The notes: a model not told the origin generated them from the letters alone. A DNA stretch of 35,931 nt from Candidatus Omnitrophota bacterium (GCA_029261095.1 JAJDBZ010000381.1:1-35931); one strand, 5' to 3'. Shown: positions 23,568 through 33,073, counted from the stretch's first letter. A program made the numbers and translations.

Positions 23568-24287
23568 CTATCGATAACTCCAATCCGCTCTATCGCTCAG
23601 ATGCGGCGTCTCGTTAAAAGAGCTTAAAGTGAACTTGCCCTCGGTGAAGAGGAAGGTGGTGAGCGAGGCATTCCGCAGCATCCAAGAGAGTTGAAGGGTC
23701 GTCTCCGAGTCGGTTTTGAGGGCGTACTGCATCGCGACTCCGATGGTTCCACCCGAGGTGAAAGCGGCGATGTGTTGGCTGCGGCCGACGTTGCGGGTCA
23801 TTTCTTCGATGGAAGACTCGACCCTTCCCACAAACTCCTTCCAAGATTCGACTTTGTTGAAATGAATCTCTCCCGCGATCCAATGTCTCATCGCGGTCTC
23901 GAACATCTTTTGGTAGGTGCGGAAACGCTCTCTGTCGCCGGTCGCGTTTTTGAAGGTTTGGTATTGCTCCTCGAGGGAGGGATCGATTTCGCGAAGATCG
24001 TCGAGGTGGTTGTATAGAAACTCTTCGGCTTGGTATTCGTTCAATCCGGGGAGTACCTTGCTCTCGGGACATGAAAGACCTCGGTCGACGTAGACCTGAC
24101 GAACGATTTCCGCGGAATCAATCTGGCGTTTCAAACCCCCTGAGTAGATTGCATCCAATTGAAGATTCTGGTCGCACCAATATTCTCCGAGAAGTTGGAT
24201 CTGTTTCTCTCCCAATGGAGAAAGCCGATCGTAGTTGTCGGTCAGGAATGATGCCTGACCATGACGGACCAGCAAAAGAAGACTCAT
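23568..24287 (-). CDS. Histidine phosphatase superfamily protein
   Basis: The 239-residue protein has the phosphatase/phosphoglycerate-mutase start LLLVRHGQA with R8 and catalytic H9, the LSPLGEKQ segment, and YSGGLKRQIDSAEI. At the usual second-histidine position it has FTSGG, a variant seen in some subfamilies, so catalysis may rest on other residues. It contains no signal peptide. Substrate is unknown, and general phosphatase activity on small molecules is most likely. It starts within an ATGA overlap with the SGNH gene and is last in the minus-strand operon. Confidence 0.85.
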   Translation of the reverse strand: MSLLLLVRHGQASFLTDNYDRLSPLGEKQIQLLGEYWCDQNLQLDAIYSGGLKRQIDSAEIVRQVYVDRGLSCPESKVLPGLNEYQAEEFLYNHLDDLREIDPSLEEQYQTFKNATGDRERFRTYQKMFETAMRHWIAGEIHFNKVESWKEFVGRVESSIEEMTRNVGRSQHIAAFTSGGTIGVAMQYALKTDSETTLQLSWMLRNASLTTFLFTEGKFTLSSFNETPHLSDRADWSYR

Positions 24288-24940
24288 TCAGAAAGGTGCT
24301 CCCGCACCAGGTCCGACCAGATGGTGTATCCCTTGTCAGTCAAATGGAGACCGTCATTGAGAAGTAGGTCTGGTATCGGTTTCGCATCTTCGCCAATCAT
24401 CGGGGTATCGATGTCGATGTAGATCAGATTCTCATCCTGAGTGGTGTACTGCTCGATCAATTGGTTCGCTTTCCTCATCTCATCCACGAGGGTCCAGCGG
24501 GAGAGACTCGGTTTGATGCAGACATAGAGCAGGCGGGTGTCGGGGAGATGATCCTTGATGATCCCGGCAAAGGTTTTGTAGTCCTCGAAAACATCCTTAG
24601 CCGATTTTCCGCTAGCAATATCGTTGTCACCCGCATAGAAGACGACGGTCGCGGGTTTGTACGGGAGAAGGATGCGGTCTGCAAAATTGATCGAGTCGGC
24701 GATCTGAGAACCGCCGAAACCGCGATTGATGACAGGGAGATCGGGAAAGAATTTATCCAGATCCCAGAACCGAATGCTGGAACTCCCGACAAACAAGATC
24801 CCATTCTGAGGAGGGGGGTTGGCTTTATCCGTCTCCTCGAAAAATTGGATTTCATCCTCCCAACGAGTTGAGTCGTGTTCGGCATGGCACATAAGTGTTG
24901 GGATGATTAAACTGATGATGGAAAGAGCAATGAATCTCAT
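24284..24940 (-). CDS. Secreted SGNH/GDSL hydrolase
   Basis: The 218-residue protein has a signal peptide (hydrophobic ~3-17, cut after CHA at 20). It carries the four SGNH blocks: ILFVGSSSIRFW with nucleophile S54 (a GSS variant of GDS), NRGFGGSQ supplying the oxyanion glycine, YAGDNDI with N106, and NDGLHLTDKGY with the Asp-His pair. Such esterases remove acetyl or acyl groups from polysaccharides, lipids or lysophospholipids. The secreted setting and operon partner (a PVC-type protein) fit carbohydrate deacylation, which is inference. It overlaps both neighbours by 4 nt. Confidence 0.9.
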   Translation of the reverse strand: MRFIALSIISLIIPTLMCHAEHDSTRWEDEIQFFEETDKANPPPQNGILFVGSSSIRFWDLDKFFPDLPVINRGFGGSQIADSINFADRILLPYKPATVVFYAGDNDIASGKSAKDVFEDYKTFAGIIKDHLPDTRLLYVCIKPSLSRWTLVDEMRKANQLIEQYTTQDENLIYIDIDTPMIGEDAKPIPDLLLNDGLHLTDKGYTIWSDLVREHLSE

Positions 24941-27864
24941 GATCCTTCTCCTTTGAGGTAACCGATCAGATCCGCCAAATCTTGGCGGGACATATTCTTT
25001 TCCAGTTCCTGAGGCATCAGCGACAGGTTGGTTGAATAGATGTCTTCAATATCAGACCGAAGAATGGTTTCTTGCTCTCCTTTGGCTCGGCGGATGGTGA
25101 TGCTGGTCGGGGTTTCAGAGGCGATCAGTCCGGTCAGGACATCTCCATCGACTGTCTCGACGACGTAGTTGGTAAAACTCGGGATAGTCTCGTGATTCGG
25201 GATGAGGATGTGAAGGAGCAACGATTCTTTCGGCTGAGTCCGGATTCCTGTCAGGTCAGGTCCGACCTCTGCCCCTTCCCCATCCAGGAAATGGCACTGG
25301 GCGCAATGCACCTTGAACATCTCGAAACCTTGTTTGGGATCGGCATTCAGGTCGAGGACCGACTTGTAATCCTCAAAAACCTTTTTTCGATCAGGGTTCT
25401 TGATCCCCTCAAAAATCTTCTTGGCCCGCGATTGGATCTCCGCATTCGAACTCTTGAGCAGACGGTTTCGTTGGAGGGGTTCGATGGATGTGGATTGGAT
25501 GTCACCCTTCTCGAGCGCGGTTAGAAAAACGGGTAGGTGGTGCCCCCGGGTCACCACACTGGAGATAATAGTATCGCGCACCGGCGGAGTGAGCCCTCTC
25601 CAACGGTCGCCATCGGATAAAAATTGTCCGACTTCCCCTTCGGGCTTCCTTGCTAATGCCTTCGTGGACGCGATCTGGAGATCTTGTGGAACGAAGGGGC
25701 TGACCAGGTCGAACAATGACTGGCCCACTTTCTGAAACGAGGAGTATTGGAGGAAATCGACTCCTGCCAATCGTTCCTCCATAGGCGCCTCCGAGTCCTC
25801 GGCGACCTGTCTCGCCGATTCAAGCAGTTCCTGTATTCTCGAGGCTGTCTCGACATCATCTCCTGCTAGAAACACAAGGAGATCGGAGTGACCTCGGGCT
25901 TCAGGTTTTTTCTGGAGCGGTTCCAGAAGTCCGAGAATCGCGACTCGTTCCCAGGCCGCATCTTCAGGAGCAGTGGAGACGGTTACTTGGGAGGCGCGTT
26001 TTCGAATTCCTTCCAGAGACTCTTGATTCCCGAGGATGCCACAGAGTGAACGGAGAAACTCTGCCCGGCCTGGACTGCTCAGGTCGTCCCAGTCAAGTGA
26101 CAGTGAAAGCAGTTCACCTGATTTGTCCCCGAGCGAGGAGAGGACAGCGGCCCTTGTCCAAGGATCTTCGACACCGCGTTCCGCGATCGTCGCTAAGGCC
26201 TTCGTCTTTCCATCCAGATCGAATGCGCCGAGGGTCAGCGCGGCTTGGAAACGGACACGATGATTGGAATCGGTTGAAAGCGCGAGGATCCTTTCACTGA
26301 GGGCATCGCTGGCAATCGAGGGGTGGCGTTCTGCCAGGATCAGAGCATTCTCTCTCACACCTGGGTGCGCATCCGCAAGGGCTTCAAGCATTTCACTCTC
26401 GGTCAATGAGTCGAATCGTTCCAGCAACCAAAGTGAAAGGACTCTCCCCTGGGGCGTCGCCGCTTTTCCCACCAGTTCTTTCACTTCACTTACCCATTCA
26501 TCGGGTTCTCTTTCGATTAGTAGTCTTTGCGCCGTCTCTCTCCACCATGAGTTCGGATTATCCAAGAGCTCGGTGAGCTGAGCGGTTGTCATCTCAGCCG
26601 GAAACTTCTCCGGAATAGAAGAGGCGCCTCCGGAACTGTTGGATTTGAAACGATAAATCCTTCCGAGGTCCTTGCCCGTATCGAAGTCTGTGATTTTGCG
26701 GATAGATTCGGGGAGATACGTTGGATGCTCGATGGTTTTGCGATGCATGTCGCAGACGTAGAGCGCCCCATCCGGCCCATTCGCGAGATTGACAGGCCGG
26801 AACCAGTTGTCGGTCGAGGCCAAAAACTCAGTCTTTTCGCGCGGGCGTTCGGCAGTGTAGGAGGCTCCATGATCTTTCCTAACAGCCCGATGTATCAGAT
26901 TGCCGGTTGGATCGCAAACAAAATGGTTTCCATAGAACTCGGGGGGAAGGGCAGAGCCTCGATAGATCTGGAGGCCACAAGCGGCAGTGAAGGTGTGAGC
27001 GTGGGAAATCGCGGTTGTGATATTGTCGCTCATAGGGTAAAGACGGACCGGTTCCCCATCGCCATAAAGATCCTGAACTGTTTGGGTATATGCGAAAGAG
27101 GGATTACGGGAGAGATAATGAAAATCGACGACCACCTGTTCGGCGGGTTTCCGGTTCGAACAGACAAAACGGTGGCCGTAATCGTCGAAGGTATGCCCAA
27201 ATTGCGCTTGACCGGGGATGATCTGGACCTCGAAGGTTTCTGGATGAAACCGAAAATCGTTTCTTTGGGTCTCCACAGGTTTGCGGTCGGGAAAATTCGG
27301 AGAGGTGATGGCTCCGCCACTTAGCCCGTTGGTCAGATAAATCCAACCATCAAGGCCAACAGTCGGGTGGCTGACTCTGAGCTGGGTCGAACCGCCCTTG
27401 GAAAAACCGGTCAACCAAACCTCTCTGAGGTCGGCCTTCCCATCTCCATCGGTGTCTTTCAAAAACAACACATCGGGAGCGCATGTGACGATCACTCCAC
27501 CCTTCCATGGGAGCACTCCATTAGGGAAAGTAAAATCTTCCGCAAAAGTTGATCGCGTTTCATAGATTCCATCTCTGTTCCGGTCTTCCAATCGTGCGAT
27601 TCTCCCGGCTGGTGGTTCGCCTTCAGGGGGGCCGGATGGATATCCAATGTTTTCAACAACGTAAAGTTTCCCCCACTCGTCGAAAGCAAGGGCGACTGGG
27701 TCCAAAACCGTGGGTTCAGCGGCCACGATTTCGGCATTGATATCAGGATGAAGATGGAAATGTTTGAGGCTCTCTTCAGGAGAAACCGGGTTGGCTGCTC
27801 CGACAGATAGGTCGCAGAGAATCGTAACGATAAGGGAGAAAACAGTTGTCTGTGAAAGATTCAT
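24937..27864 (-). CDS. PVC-type membrane-bound dehydrogenase/HEAT/cytochrome c protein
   Basis: The 975-residue exported protein (signal peptide ~1-24) starts with a propeller-like dehydrogenase domain (~50-400) with DPVALAFDEWGKLYVVEN, FPNGVLPWKGGV and GPDGALYVCDMHR. It continues with helical HEAT-type repeats (~420-800), and ends with a cytochrome c domain bearing the haem site CAQCH (854-858), GPDLTGI and a methionine ligand candidate M950 in SLMPQ. This architecture is abundant in Planctomycetes and Verrucomicrobia. The substrate is unknown; oxidation of sugars or alcohols with electron transfer to the haem is the usual proposal. No ribosome-binding site is seen before the ATG, which lies 46 bp after kaiC-like. 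Confidence 0.92.
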   Translation of the reverse strand: MNLSQTTVFSLIVTILCDLSVGAANPVSPEESLKHFHLHPDINAEIVAAEPTVLDPVALAFDEWGKLYVVENIGYPSGPPEGEPPAGRIARLEDRNRDGIYETRSTFAEDFTFPNGVLPWKGGVIVTCAPDVLFLKDTDGDGKADLREVWLTGFSKGGSTQLRVSHPTVGLDGWIYLTNGLSGGAITSPNFPDRKPVETQRNDFRFHPETFEVQIIPGQAQFGHTFDDYGHRFVCSNRKPAEQVVVDFHYLSRNPSFAYTQTVQDLYGDGEPVRLYPMSDNITTAISHAHTFTAACGLQIYRGSALPPEFYGNHFVCDPTGNLIHRAVRKDHGASYTAERPREKTEFLASTDNWFRPVNLANGPDGALYVCDMHRKTIEHPTYLPESIRKITDFDTGKDLGRIYRFKSNSSGGASSIPEKFPAEMTTAQLTELLDNPNSWWRETAQRLLIEREPDEWVSEVKELVGKAATPQGRVLSLWLLERFDSLTESEMLEALADAHPGVRENALILAERHPSIASDALSERILALSTDSNHRVRFQAALTLGAFDLDGKTKALATIAERGVEDPWTRAAVLSSLGDKSGELLSLSLDWDDLSSPGRAEFLRSLCGILGNQESLEGIRKRASQVTVSTAPEDAAWERVAILGLLEPLQKKPEARGHSDLLVFLAGDDVETASRIQELLESARQVAEDSEAPMEERLAGVDFLQYSSFQKVGQSLFDLVSPFVPQDLQIASTKALARKPEGEVGQFLSDGDRWRGLTPPVRDTIISSVVTRGHHLPVFLTALEKGDIQSTSIEPLQRNRLLKSSNAEIQSRAKKIFEGIKNPDRKKVFEDYKSVLDLNADPKQGFEMFKVHCAQCHFLDGEGAEVGPDLTGIRTQPKESLLLHILIPNHETIPSFTNYVVETVDGDVLTGLIASETPTSITIRRAKGEQETILRSDIEDIYSTNLSLMPQELEKNMSRQDLADLIGYLKGEGS

Positions 27865-27910
27865 GGGGGGATGAGGTTAATGGAAACGAGAAAGAATTGA
27901 ACCTTGGTGC

Positions 27911-29638
27911 TTAGTCAACCAGTTCCTCTCCACCTAACTCTTGAACAAATTTGGAGAAATGCGTTATGCCGAAGTGTTCCCGCAACACGATATCGGCTAA
28001 TCCGAGTTTTTCACGGGCCGAAATGACTTTCTCTCGGTCTTTAGGAGTCAGCTCTCTTGAGTCGAGGACTTTACCCAGGGCCTGGGTCGATTCGGTCAGA
28101 GGTTCTAAAACATGGCCAGCAACTGCCTCGAATCGACCAGCCGTATTTCCGGATAAGATCCCAGACAGGCCGGTGGCCTTTGACCGAAGTTCCATCCCCC
28201 GGGAGGTGATCAAAAACTCGTGGAGATCTTTCGAATGGTCTGTCCCTACCATCTTCATAATCGCCAGAAATCGGTGAACTTTTCCGTTGATCTCCGCGAG
28301 AGAGAGTTGGATGACCGAATCGGCCAAGTAAGAGAAATCAAGACCCGAAGTCGAAAGCGCTCCGCTAATCTCAGCCGATTCATTGAGTGCAAGCGTCGTG
28401 ATGCCCGCCCTTCTGAGAAGAAGAACCAGGAGATGGACCATCTCGCGAAGTCGTTGGGAATCGTCAATTGAGGTACCCAAGTCGGAAATCGAATCAATGA
28501 CCATACAATCATAATGGTTACGGAGAATCCTGAGGGTTAGGTCTTGAACCAGCTTTTCTGGAATCAGACCGACCGGGGAAATGTATTTATAATCAAGTTG
28601 TTCTTTTTCTCGATAAGCCTTTAGATCGAGGCCGAAGGAGTCGGATGCTCCAAGAAAACGTTCTTCTGTTTCTTGGAAAGACAAATGGAAAGCACGTTTG
28701 CCGGAACTAAGGTTTGAGTGTAGAAAATGACGACCGAATGTGGTCTTCCCCGTCCCTGAGTACCCGACGAGCATGTTCAGGGATGGGGTCTCGAATCCAC
28801 CCCCAATCAGGGTGTCCAGGCCAGGCACTTCAGTCGGAATTCGGGTTGGGATAAAACATTTCGGAGCAAAGACTTTTTCAATATCGACAGGGCGGAGGTG
28901 AGGAAACACCTGAATGCCATCGGTCTGAAACTCGAATGGGTGGACCCCTGATATGTGTTTTTGCCCACGCGTTTTCCGGATTTGAATGCCGCGCTCGTTT
29001 TCGACCGCTGATGAAGACGGTTGGTTCGTCAATCTAATTGAAGCATCGACCGCATATTCCTCGAAAGAAACCGACTGCCCCGGGCCTGGATCGAGTTCCT
29101 TTACTAAGATGGTATTGACCCCTTTAATCTTGAGATTGTTGAGAATGCGATGGAGAATCTCGCGGAGTTCAGATTCTTTATTGGTGACCCGTTTGAAATG
29201 GCTGACACTGTCAATCACCAATCGTTTTGCCCCCATGTCATCGACGATCCGCCCGATCAGGTCATCCTTTCCGGAGAAACTCTCGACAACCTTTCTCGGG
29301 TCAGTCCAAATTACACGGAGTCGGTTCTCTTTTTCGAGAGCAGCGAGATCGAACCCATAGTCGGCATATTCCTGATAGATTTGTGTAGGAAACTCTTCGA
29401 ACGCCACCAGAATTCCGGGCTCGTTGTAGATCTTCGCTCCATGGTGAAGGATCTGAACGCCGACCGTGCTTTTACCGGACCCAGGAGGCCCCTCGATCAG
29501 AAGGGAGTTGGAACGATTGATCCCACCGGACAGAAGGTGATCGAGTCCCTTGATCCCGGTAGGCATCCGGCGTGCGAGAAGGTCGTCTCGTACCTTCTGG
29601 GCTCCAGTTTTAGTCTCGTGATCCCGCATTCTATTCAT
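27911..29638 (-). CDS. Double-domain KaiC-like RecA-fold ATPase
   Basis: The 575-residue protein contains two KaiC modules. Module 1 has GPPGSGKST (50-58), the catalytic glutamate pair E81-E82 in AFEEFPTQ, and the Walker B LVIDSVSHF with D143. Module 2 has GYSGTGKTT (292-300), MVIDSISDL (~379-387) and FQETEE where the first glutamate of the pair is glutamine (Q322-E323). About 75 extra residues follow after module 2. No KaiA or KaiB is present, so a clock is unlikely. KaiC-like proteins of this sort act as signalling or regulatory ATPases. It is 34 bp downstream of a GspE/PilB-type ATPase, which recalls the archaeal motility pair ArlH and ArlI. An AGGGAAGGGA ribosome-binding site precedes the ATG. 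Confidence 0.93.
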   Translation of the reverse strand: MNRMRDHETKTGAQKVRDDLLARRMPTGIKGLDHLLSGGINRSNSLLIEGPPGSGKSTVGVQILHHGAKIYNEPGILVAFEEFPTQIYQEYADYGFDLAALEKENRLRVIWTDPRKVVESFSGKDDLIGRIVDDMGAKRLVIDSVSHFKRVTNKESELREILHRILNNLKIKGVNTILVKELDPGPGQSVSFEEYAVDASIRLTNQPSSSAVENERGIQIRKTRGQKHISGVHPFEFQTDGIQVFPHLRPVDIEKVFAPKCFIPTRIPTEVPGLDTLIGGGFETPSLNMLVGYSGTGKTTFGRHFLHSNLSSGKRAFHLSFQETEERFLGASDSFGLDLKAYREKEQLDYKYISPVGLIPEKLVQDLTLRILRNHYDCMVIDSISDLGTSIDDSQRLREMVHLLVLLLRRAGITTLALNESAEISGALSTSGLDFSYLADSVIQLSLAEINGKVHRFLAIMKMVGTDHSKDLHEFLITSRGMELRSKATGLSGILSGNTAGRFEAVAGHVLEPLTESTQALGKVLDSRELTPKDREKVISAREKLGLADIVLREHFGITHFSKFVQELGGEELVD

Positions 29639-29672
29639 TCCCTTCCCTTCGGGGTTTGTGCATCTCTAGCCC

Positions 29673-31391
29673 TCATGCTCGCCCCAAGAGACCGACTCTT
29701 TCGATTTCCGGCAAGCTCGAAACTCCGCTGACCACGAGATCTCTCGCGACATCTTTCAGGGGTACCATCCCTTCTTTAGTCGCAACACGTTTGATTTCAA
29801 GATTAGCTCCTCGTTCCACGATGAGCTCATGAATGGATTCCTCCACCATCAAGAGTTCGTATATCCCTTGTCGGCCGCGGTATCCCGTTCCGCCGCATTT
29901 CGCGCAGCCTTTGGGGACGTGGATCTGATTGAGGTCAGCCACCTGAAGACGGGCCTGTTCGGTTTTGGTGGGTGCTTTAGCTTCTTTGCAGTCGGCGCAA
30001 AGAACACGGACGAGTCTTTGTGCAAGAACGGCACGGAGAGCTGCAGTGAGCAAGTAGGGTTCGACTCCCATGTCGATGAGACGAGTAATTGCGGATATCG
30101 CGTCGTTGGTGTGGAGTGTGCTGAACATCTTGTGGCCGGTCAGGGCTGCCCGGCAGGCGATTTCGGCCGTTTCGAAATCTCTGATCTCACCGACGAGGAC
30201 TGTGTCCGGATCCTGCCTGAGTATCGAACGAAGTCCAGATTGGAAGGTCAACCCAGCTTTGGGATGGATTTGAACCTGTGTAATCCCATCCATTTCGTAT
30301 TCCACAGGATCCTCGAGTGTGATGATATTCGTGGATCCGCGGTCCAAACTTGCAATCGAAGCGTAGAGCGTCGTTGTCTTGCCGCTACCCGTGGGGCCAG
30401 TCACCAATATCATTCCCAGTGGGAGGTCCACAACATTCTGCCACTTTTCGAGCAATTCGGGCGGCATCTTAATGTTCTCGAGTTCGAGCAACGAATCGTC
30501 TTTGGTTAGCAGGCGGATGACGATTTTCTCTCCCCATCTTGAGGGTAAGGAAGAGACACGACAGTCGACCAGCCCTTTTATGGGGTGTTCGAAGGATGTC
30601 CGTCCATCTTGCGGAATTCTACGTTCGGCAATGTCCATTCCCGAAACAATCTTGATTCGACTGATTAATGTTGGAGTCATCTCTTCGGGAAAAAGGCATG
30701 CTACTTGAAGGATTCCATCGACCCGAAATCGGACCGTCAGTCGTTCGTTGCCCGGTTCGAAATGAATATCGGTAACATCCAAATCGGCGGCTCTTTGAAG
30801 AATCTGTTTAGAAAGGTCTGTCGCACCGATTTCCTCTTTCATGACCTCTGGGAAGAGAGGTTTCACGCCACTCTCGAAGACGTTTCCAAACAACGACTTT
30901 TTTTTGTCATCCGTGGTTTCTTTGGATTTCAGCTCTTTGGTCAGAGTGCCATACCAGCGTTGAATCGCGGCATGTATCTCGGACTGTGTGGAGACATGGA
31001 TGTCGAGTTTACATTCCGATGCGATCCTCAAATCCTCGATCGCTCGCTGGTTATCCGGACAGGCGATTGCGACCTCGAGGACTCCCGCCTCTTTTTTTAT
31101 GGGGAAGGCCTCGTACCGGCGAGCCATGCGGTCGGGTATGAGCAGTAGTGCGGAGGGTTCGGGTTTGACTTTTCTGAGATCGATTGCGGGATGAAAAAAG
31201 TAGTTTTCCAGGGTCTTGAGAATCTCTTCGTGGGTGAAAACCCCCTCTTGGAGCGCGACAGCATCGAACGGAACCGACGAACCGTTGGAGGAACCGATCA
31301 GTTCCTCTACTACGGTTGGCTCTAACAGACGCCGCTCAGTAACGATTCTCAGGAAGACGTCGTCTTCGCTGGCAACTTCGAGTGTCATCAT
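29673..31391 (-). CDS. Type II secretion / type IV pilus assembly ATPase (GspE/PilB family)
   Basis: I start at the ATG 31391, preceded by AGGGA five bases away; an upstream ATG at 31436 lies inside the promoter. The 572-residue protein has a T2SSE N-terminal domain (~1-150), then the ATPase: Walker A GPTGSGKTT (332-340), Asp box with ITLEDPVEY (~357-365), Walker B TVLVGEIRD (~397-405), His box FSTLHTND (423-430), and a four-cysteine zinc site C465, C468, C496 and C499. These motifs define hexameric assembly ATPases driving pilin or pseudopilin polymerisation at the inner membrane. No GspF/PilC or pilin gene lies in the window, so the machine is elsewhere. KaiC-like follows on the same transcript. 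Confidence 0.94.
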   Translation of the reverse strand: MMTLEVASEDDVFLRIVTERRLLEPTVVEELIGSSNGSSVPFDAVALQEGVFTHEEILKTLENYFFHPAIDLRKVKPEPSALLLIPDRMARRYEAFPIKKEAGVLEVAIACPDNQRAIEDLRIASECKLDIHVSTQSEIHAAIQRWYGTLTKELKSKETTDDKKKSLFGNVFESGVKPLFPEVMKEEIGATDLSKQILQRAADLDVTDIHFEPGNERLTVRFRVDGILQVACLFPEEMTPTLISRIKIVSGMDIAERRIPQDGRTSFEHPIKGLVDCRVSSLPSRWGEKIVIRLLTKDDSLLELENIKMPPELLEKWQNVVDLPLGMILVTGPTGSGKTTTLYASIASLDRGSTNIITLEDPVEYEMDGITQVQIHPKAGLTFQSGLRSILRQDPDTVLVGEIRDFETAEIACRAALTGHKMFSTLHTNDAISAITRLIDMGVEPYLLTAALRAVLAQRLVRVLCADCKEAKAPTKTEQARLQVADLNQIHVPKGCAKCGGTGYRGRQGIYELLMVEESIHELIVERGANLEIKRVATKEGMVPLKDVARDLVVSGVSSLPEIERVGLLGRA

Positions 31392-31426
31392 GTTTCCCTG
31401 TGAGTGAATACCATCCCTCAGGGTGT

Positions 31427-31456
31427 ATGATATCAAAGTTATGTCGTTTTAGTCAA
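31427..31456 (-). promoter_or_regulatory. Strong promoter of the GspE-KaiC operon
   Basis: On the minus strand TTGACT (31456-31451), an 18-bp spacer and TATCAT (31432-31427) with TG one base upstream form a near-consensus extended promoter. The leader to the ATG at 31391 would be about 30 nt and holds the ribosome-binding site. This separates the operon from rph upstream. Confidence 0.75.
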
Positions 31457-31493
31457 GTTACACGTAAAAGCAAATCTTGATGGATAGGCAATA

Positions 31494-32225
31494 TTAGGTA
31501 TGTTTTTTCGAATGGAGCACATTCGTTTGAATTTGGATAAGTTCGCGGATTCCTTTCTCCGCTAATCCCAAGAATTGTTCCAGTTGGTCTCGCGAAAACG
31601 TTGTGGATTCGCCAGTCCCCTGAATCTCCACGAACTCACCGTTTTCGGTCATGACCACATTCATGTCGACACCCGCCAAACTGTCCTCCGAATAGCAGAG
31701 ATCGAGGAGGGGGTTCCCGTCCACCAATCCGACACTGACCGCTGCAATTTTTTCGCGGATGGGCCACTTCTCGAAAGCACCGGCAGAATGCATCAGTTCA
31801 CAAGCCTCCCAGAAGGCCACCAGTGCCCCGGTGATCGCCGCGGTCCGTGTCCCTCCATCGGCCTGAATGACATCGCAGTCAATGTTGACAAGACGCTGGC
31901 CTAAGGCCGCAGGATCAGTGATGGCCCTTAGCGAACGACCGATAAGACGTTGGATCTCAGCGGTCCGTCCTTTCGGTTTGCCGCCATCTCGATTGATCCG
32001 GCTTTTGGAAGACTTTGGAAGCATGCCATATTCCGCAGTCACCCAGCCTTGACCATCGGGTAACCAGTTGGGTGTGCTCTCCGAAAAGCTGGCTGTACAC
32101 AGAACCTTGGTCTTTCCAAACTCGATCCAACAAGAACCCTCAGCAGTTTCGAGAAAGGACTTTTGAATCTTGATAGGGCGTAGTTCGTCTGCTAGACGAC
32201 CATCTTGGCGTGGAGTCATTGTCAT
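31494..32225 (-). CDS. rph: RNase PH
   Basis: RNase PH trims tRNA 3' ends phosphorolytically in the cytoplasm as a hexamer. The 243 residues include the R-Q-DGR start region, LCTASFSE, GWVTAEYGMLP, KGRTAEIQRLIGRSLRA, the diagnostic DCDVIQADGGTRTAAITGA, and VEIQGTGE. The start is uncertain. A TTG at 32240 overlaps the upstream stop, but GGAGG then touches it; the ATG at 32225 sits ~13 bases from GGAGG and is preferred; an ATG at 32219 is also possible. It is translationally linked to mqnD-like upstream. Confidence 0.95.
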   Translation of the reverse strand: MTMTPRQDGRLADELRPIKIQKSFLETAEGSCWIEFGKTKVLCTASFSESTPNWLPDGQGWVTAEYGMLPKSSKSRINRDGGKPKGRTAEIQRLIGRSLRAITDPAALGQRLVNIDCDVIQADGGTRTAAITGALVAFWEACELMHSAGAFEKWPIREKIAAVSVGLVDGNPLLDLCYSEDSLAGVDMNVVMTENGEFVEIQGTGESTTFSRDQLEQFLGLAEKGIRELIQIQTNVLHSKKHT

Positions 32226-32236
32226 AGTGTCTCGGG

Positions 32237-33073
32237 TCAACCTCCAACAAATTCAAGTTCGACGGGGTTGGGGATGAGTCCTTTCTCATAGCCTTTCCGT
32301 AGAAGTGTACGGATCGCTTCTCTACCCCGGTCACCATAGTCAAGTGTCCAGTGGTTGACATACATCCCGACAAACTCATCCGCCAAATCCGCTTCCATAT
32401 CTCTTGCCCAGGACAGGGCATATTGAACCGCCTCTTCCCGGTGATCGAGCGAATACTGGATTGATTCTGTCAGTAGATCGGAAACCTCTTCCATGGTCTT
32501 CTTCCCGAAATCCTTGCGGATAGTGTTGGCGCCTAGTGGAAGGGGGAGTCCTGTATCTTCCTGCCACCAAACCCCAAGATCGACAATCAGTTTGAGACCC
32601 CTTTGGTTCCAGGTGAGTTGCCCCTCGTGAATGATGAGACCCGCATCCGATTTACCACTTTCGACATGCTCGAAAATCTGATCGAATGGGACGACCTCAT
32701 AGTCGAATTTCCCGATGCAGAGCGAAAGGGCCAGGAACGCGGTTGTCATGGTCCCGGGGACAGCAATCTTGTGGTCTGCCAGATTATCAAGAGTGATATC
32801 CTGGTTGGTGACCACCATGGGGCCATATCCATCTCCCATACTGGAACCGCTTGGAAGCAGGGCATACTTGTCCAGAACACTGGCGTAAGCATGGACACTA
32901 ATTGCGGTGATATCCAGTTCCCCTTTCATCGCTCGGCGGTTCAGGGTTTCGATATCCTGGAGGACATGTTCGAAGGAGTACCCTCTCTGGTCGATCTTGT
33001 CCTTCGCTAAGGCATAAAACATGAATGCGTCATCTGGATCGGGGCTGTGGCCCAGGGTCAAATGATGGGTCAT
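32237..33073 (-). CDS. mqnD: MqnD-like 1,4-dihydroxy-6-naphthoate synthase
   Basis: The 278-residue protein starts at ATG 33073 with GGAGAG ten bases before it; a TTG six codons upstream is less likely. GHSPDPDDAFMFYAL replaces the SPCPNDTF signature of characterised MqnD enzymes. The periplasmic-binding-protein-like fold continues with AVPGTMTTAFLAL, DAGLIIHEGQLTW and the C-terminal SIQYSLDHREEAVQYAL and YVNHWTLDYGDRG, all MqnD-like. MqnD makes dihydroxynaphthoate in the futalosine route to menaquinone. MqnA/B/C are not in the window. The diverged active-site motif leaves some chance of a related substrate. Confidence 0.78.
   Translation of the reverse strand: MTHHLTLGHSPDPDDAFMFYALAKDKIDQRGYSFEHVLQDIETLNRRAMKGELDITAISVHAYASVLDKYALLPSGSSMGDGYGPMVVTNQDITLDNLADHKIAVPGTMTTAFLALSLCIGKFDYEVVPFDQIFEHVESGKSDAGLIIHEGQLTWNQRGLKLIVDLGVWWQEDTGLPLPLGANTIRKDFGKKTMEEVSDLLTESIQYSLDHREEAVQYALSWARDMEADLADEFVGMYVNHWTLDYGDRGREAIRTLLRKGYEKGLIPNPVELEFVGG

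Noticed and set aside
27911-29638. Circadian clock KaiC
   Set aside because: No kaiA or kaiB nearby, and the second module's catalytic pair is altered; a signalling/motor-associated KaiC-like protein is the safer call.
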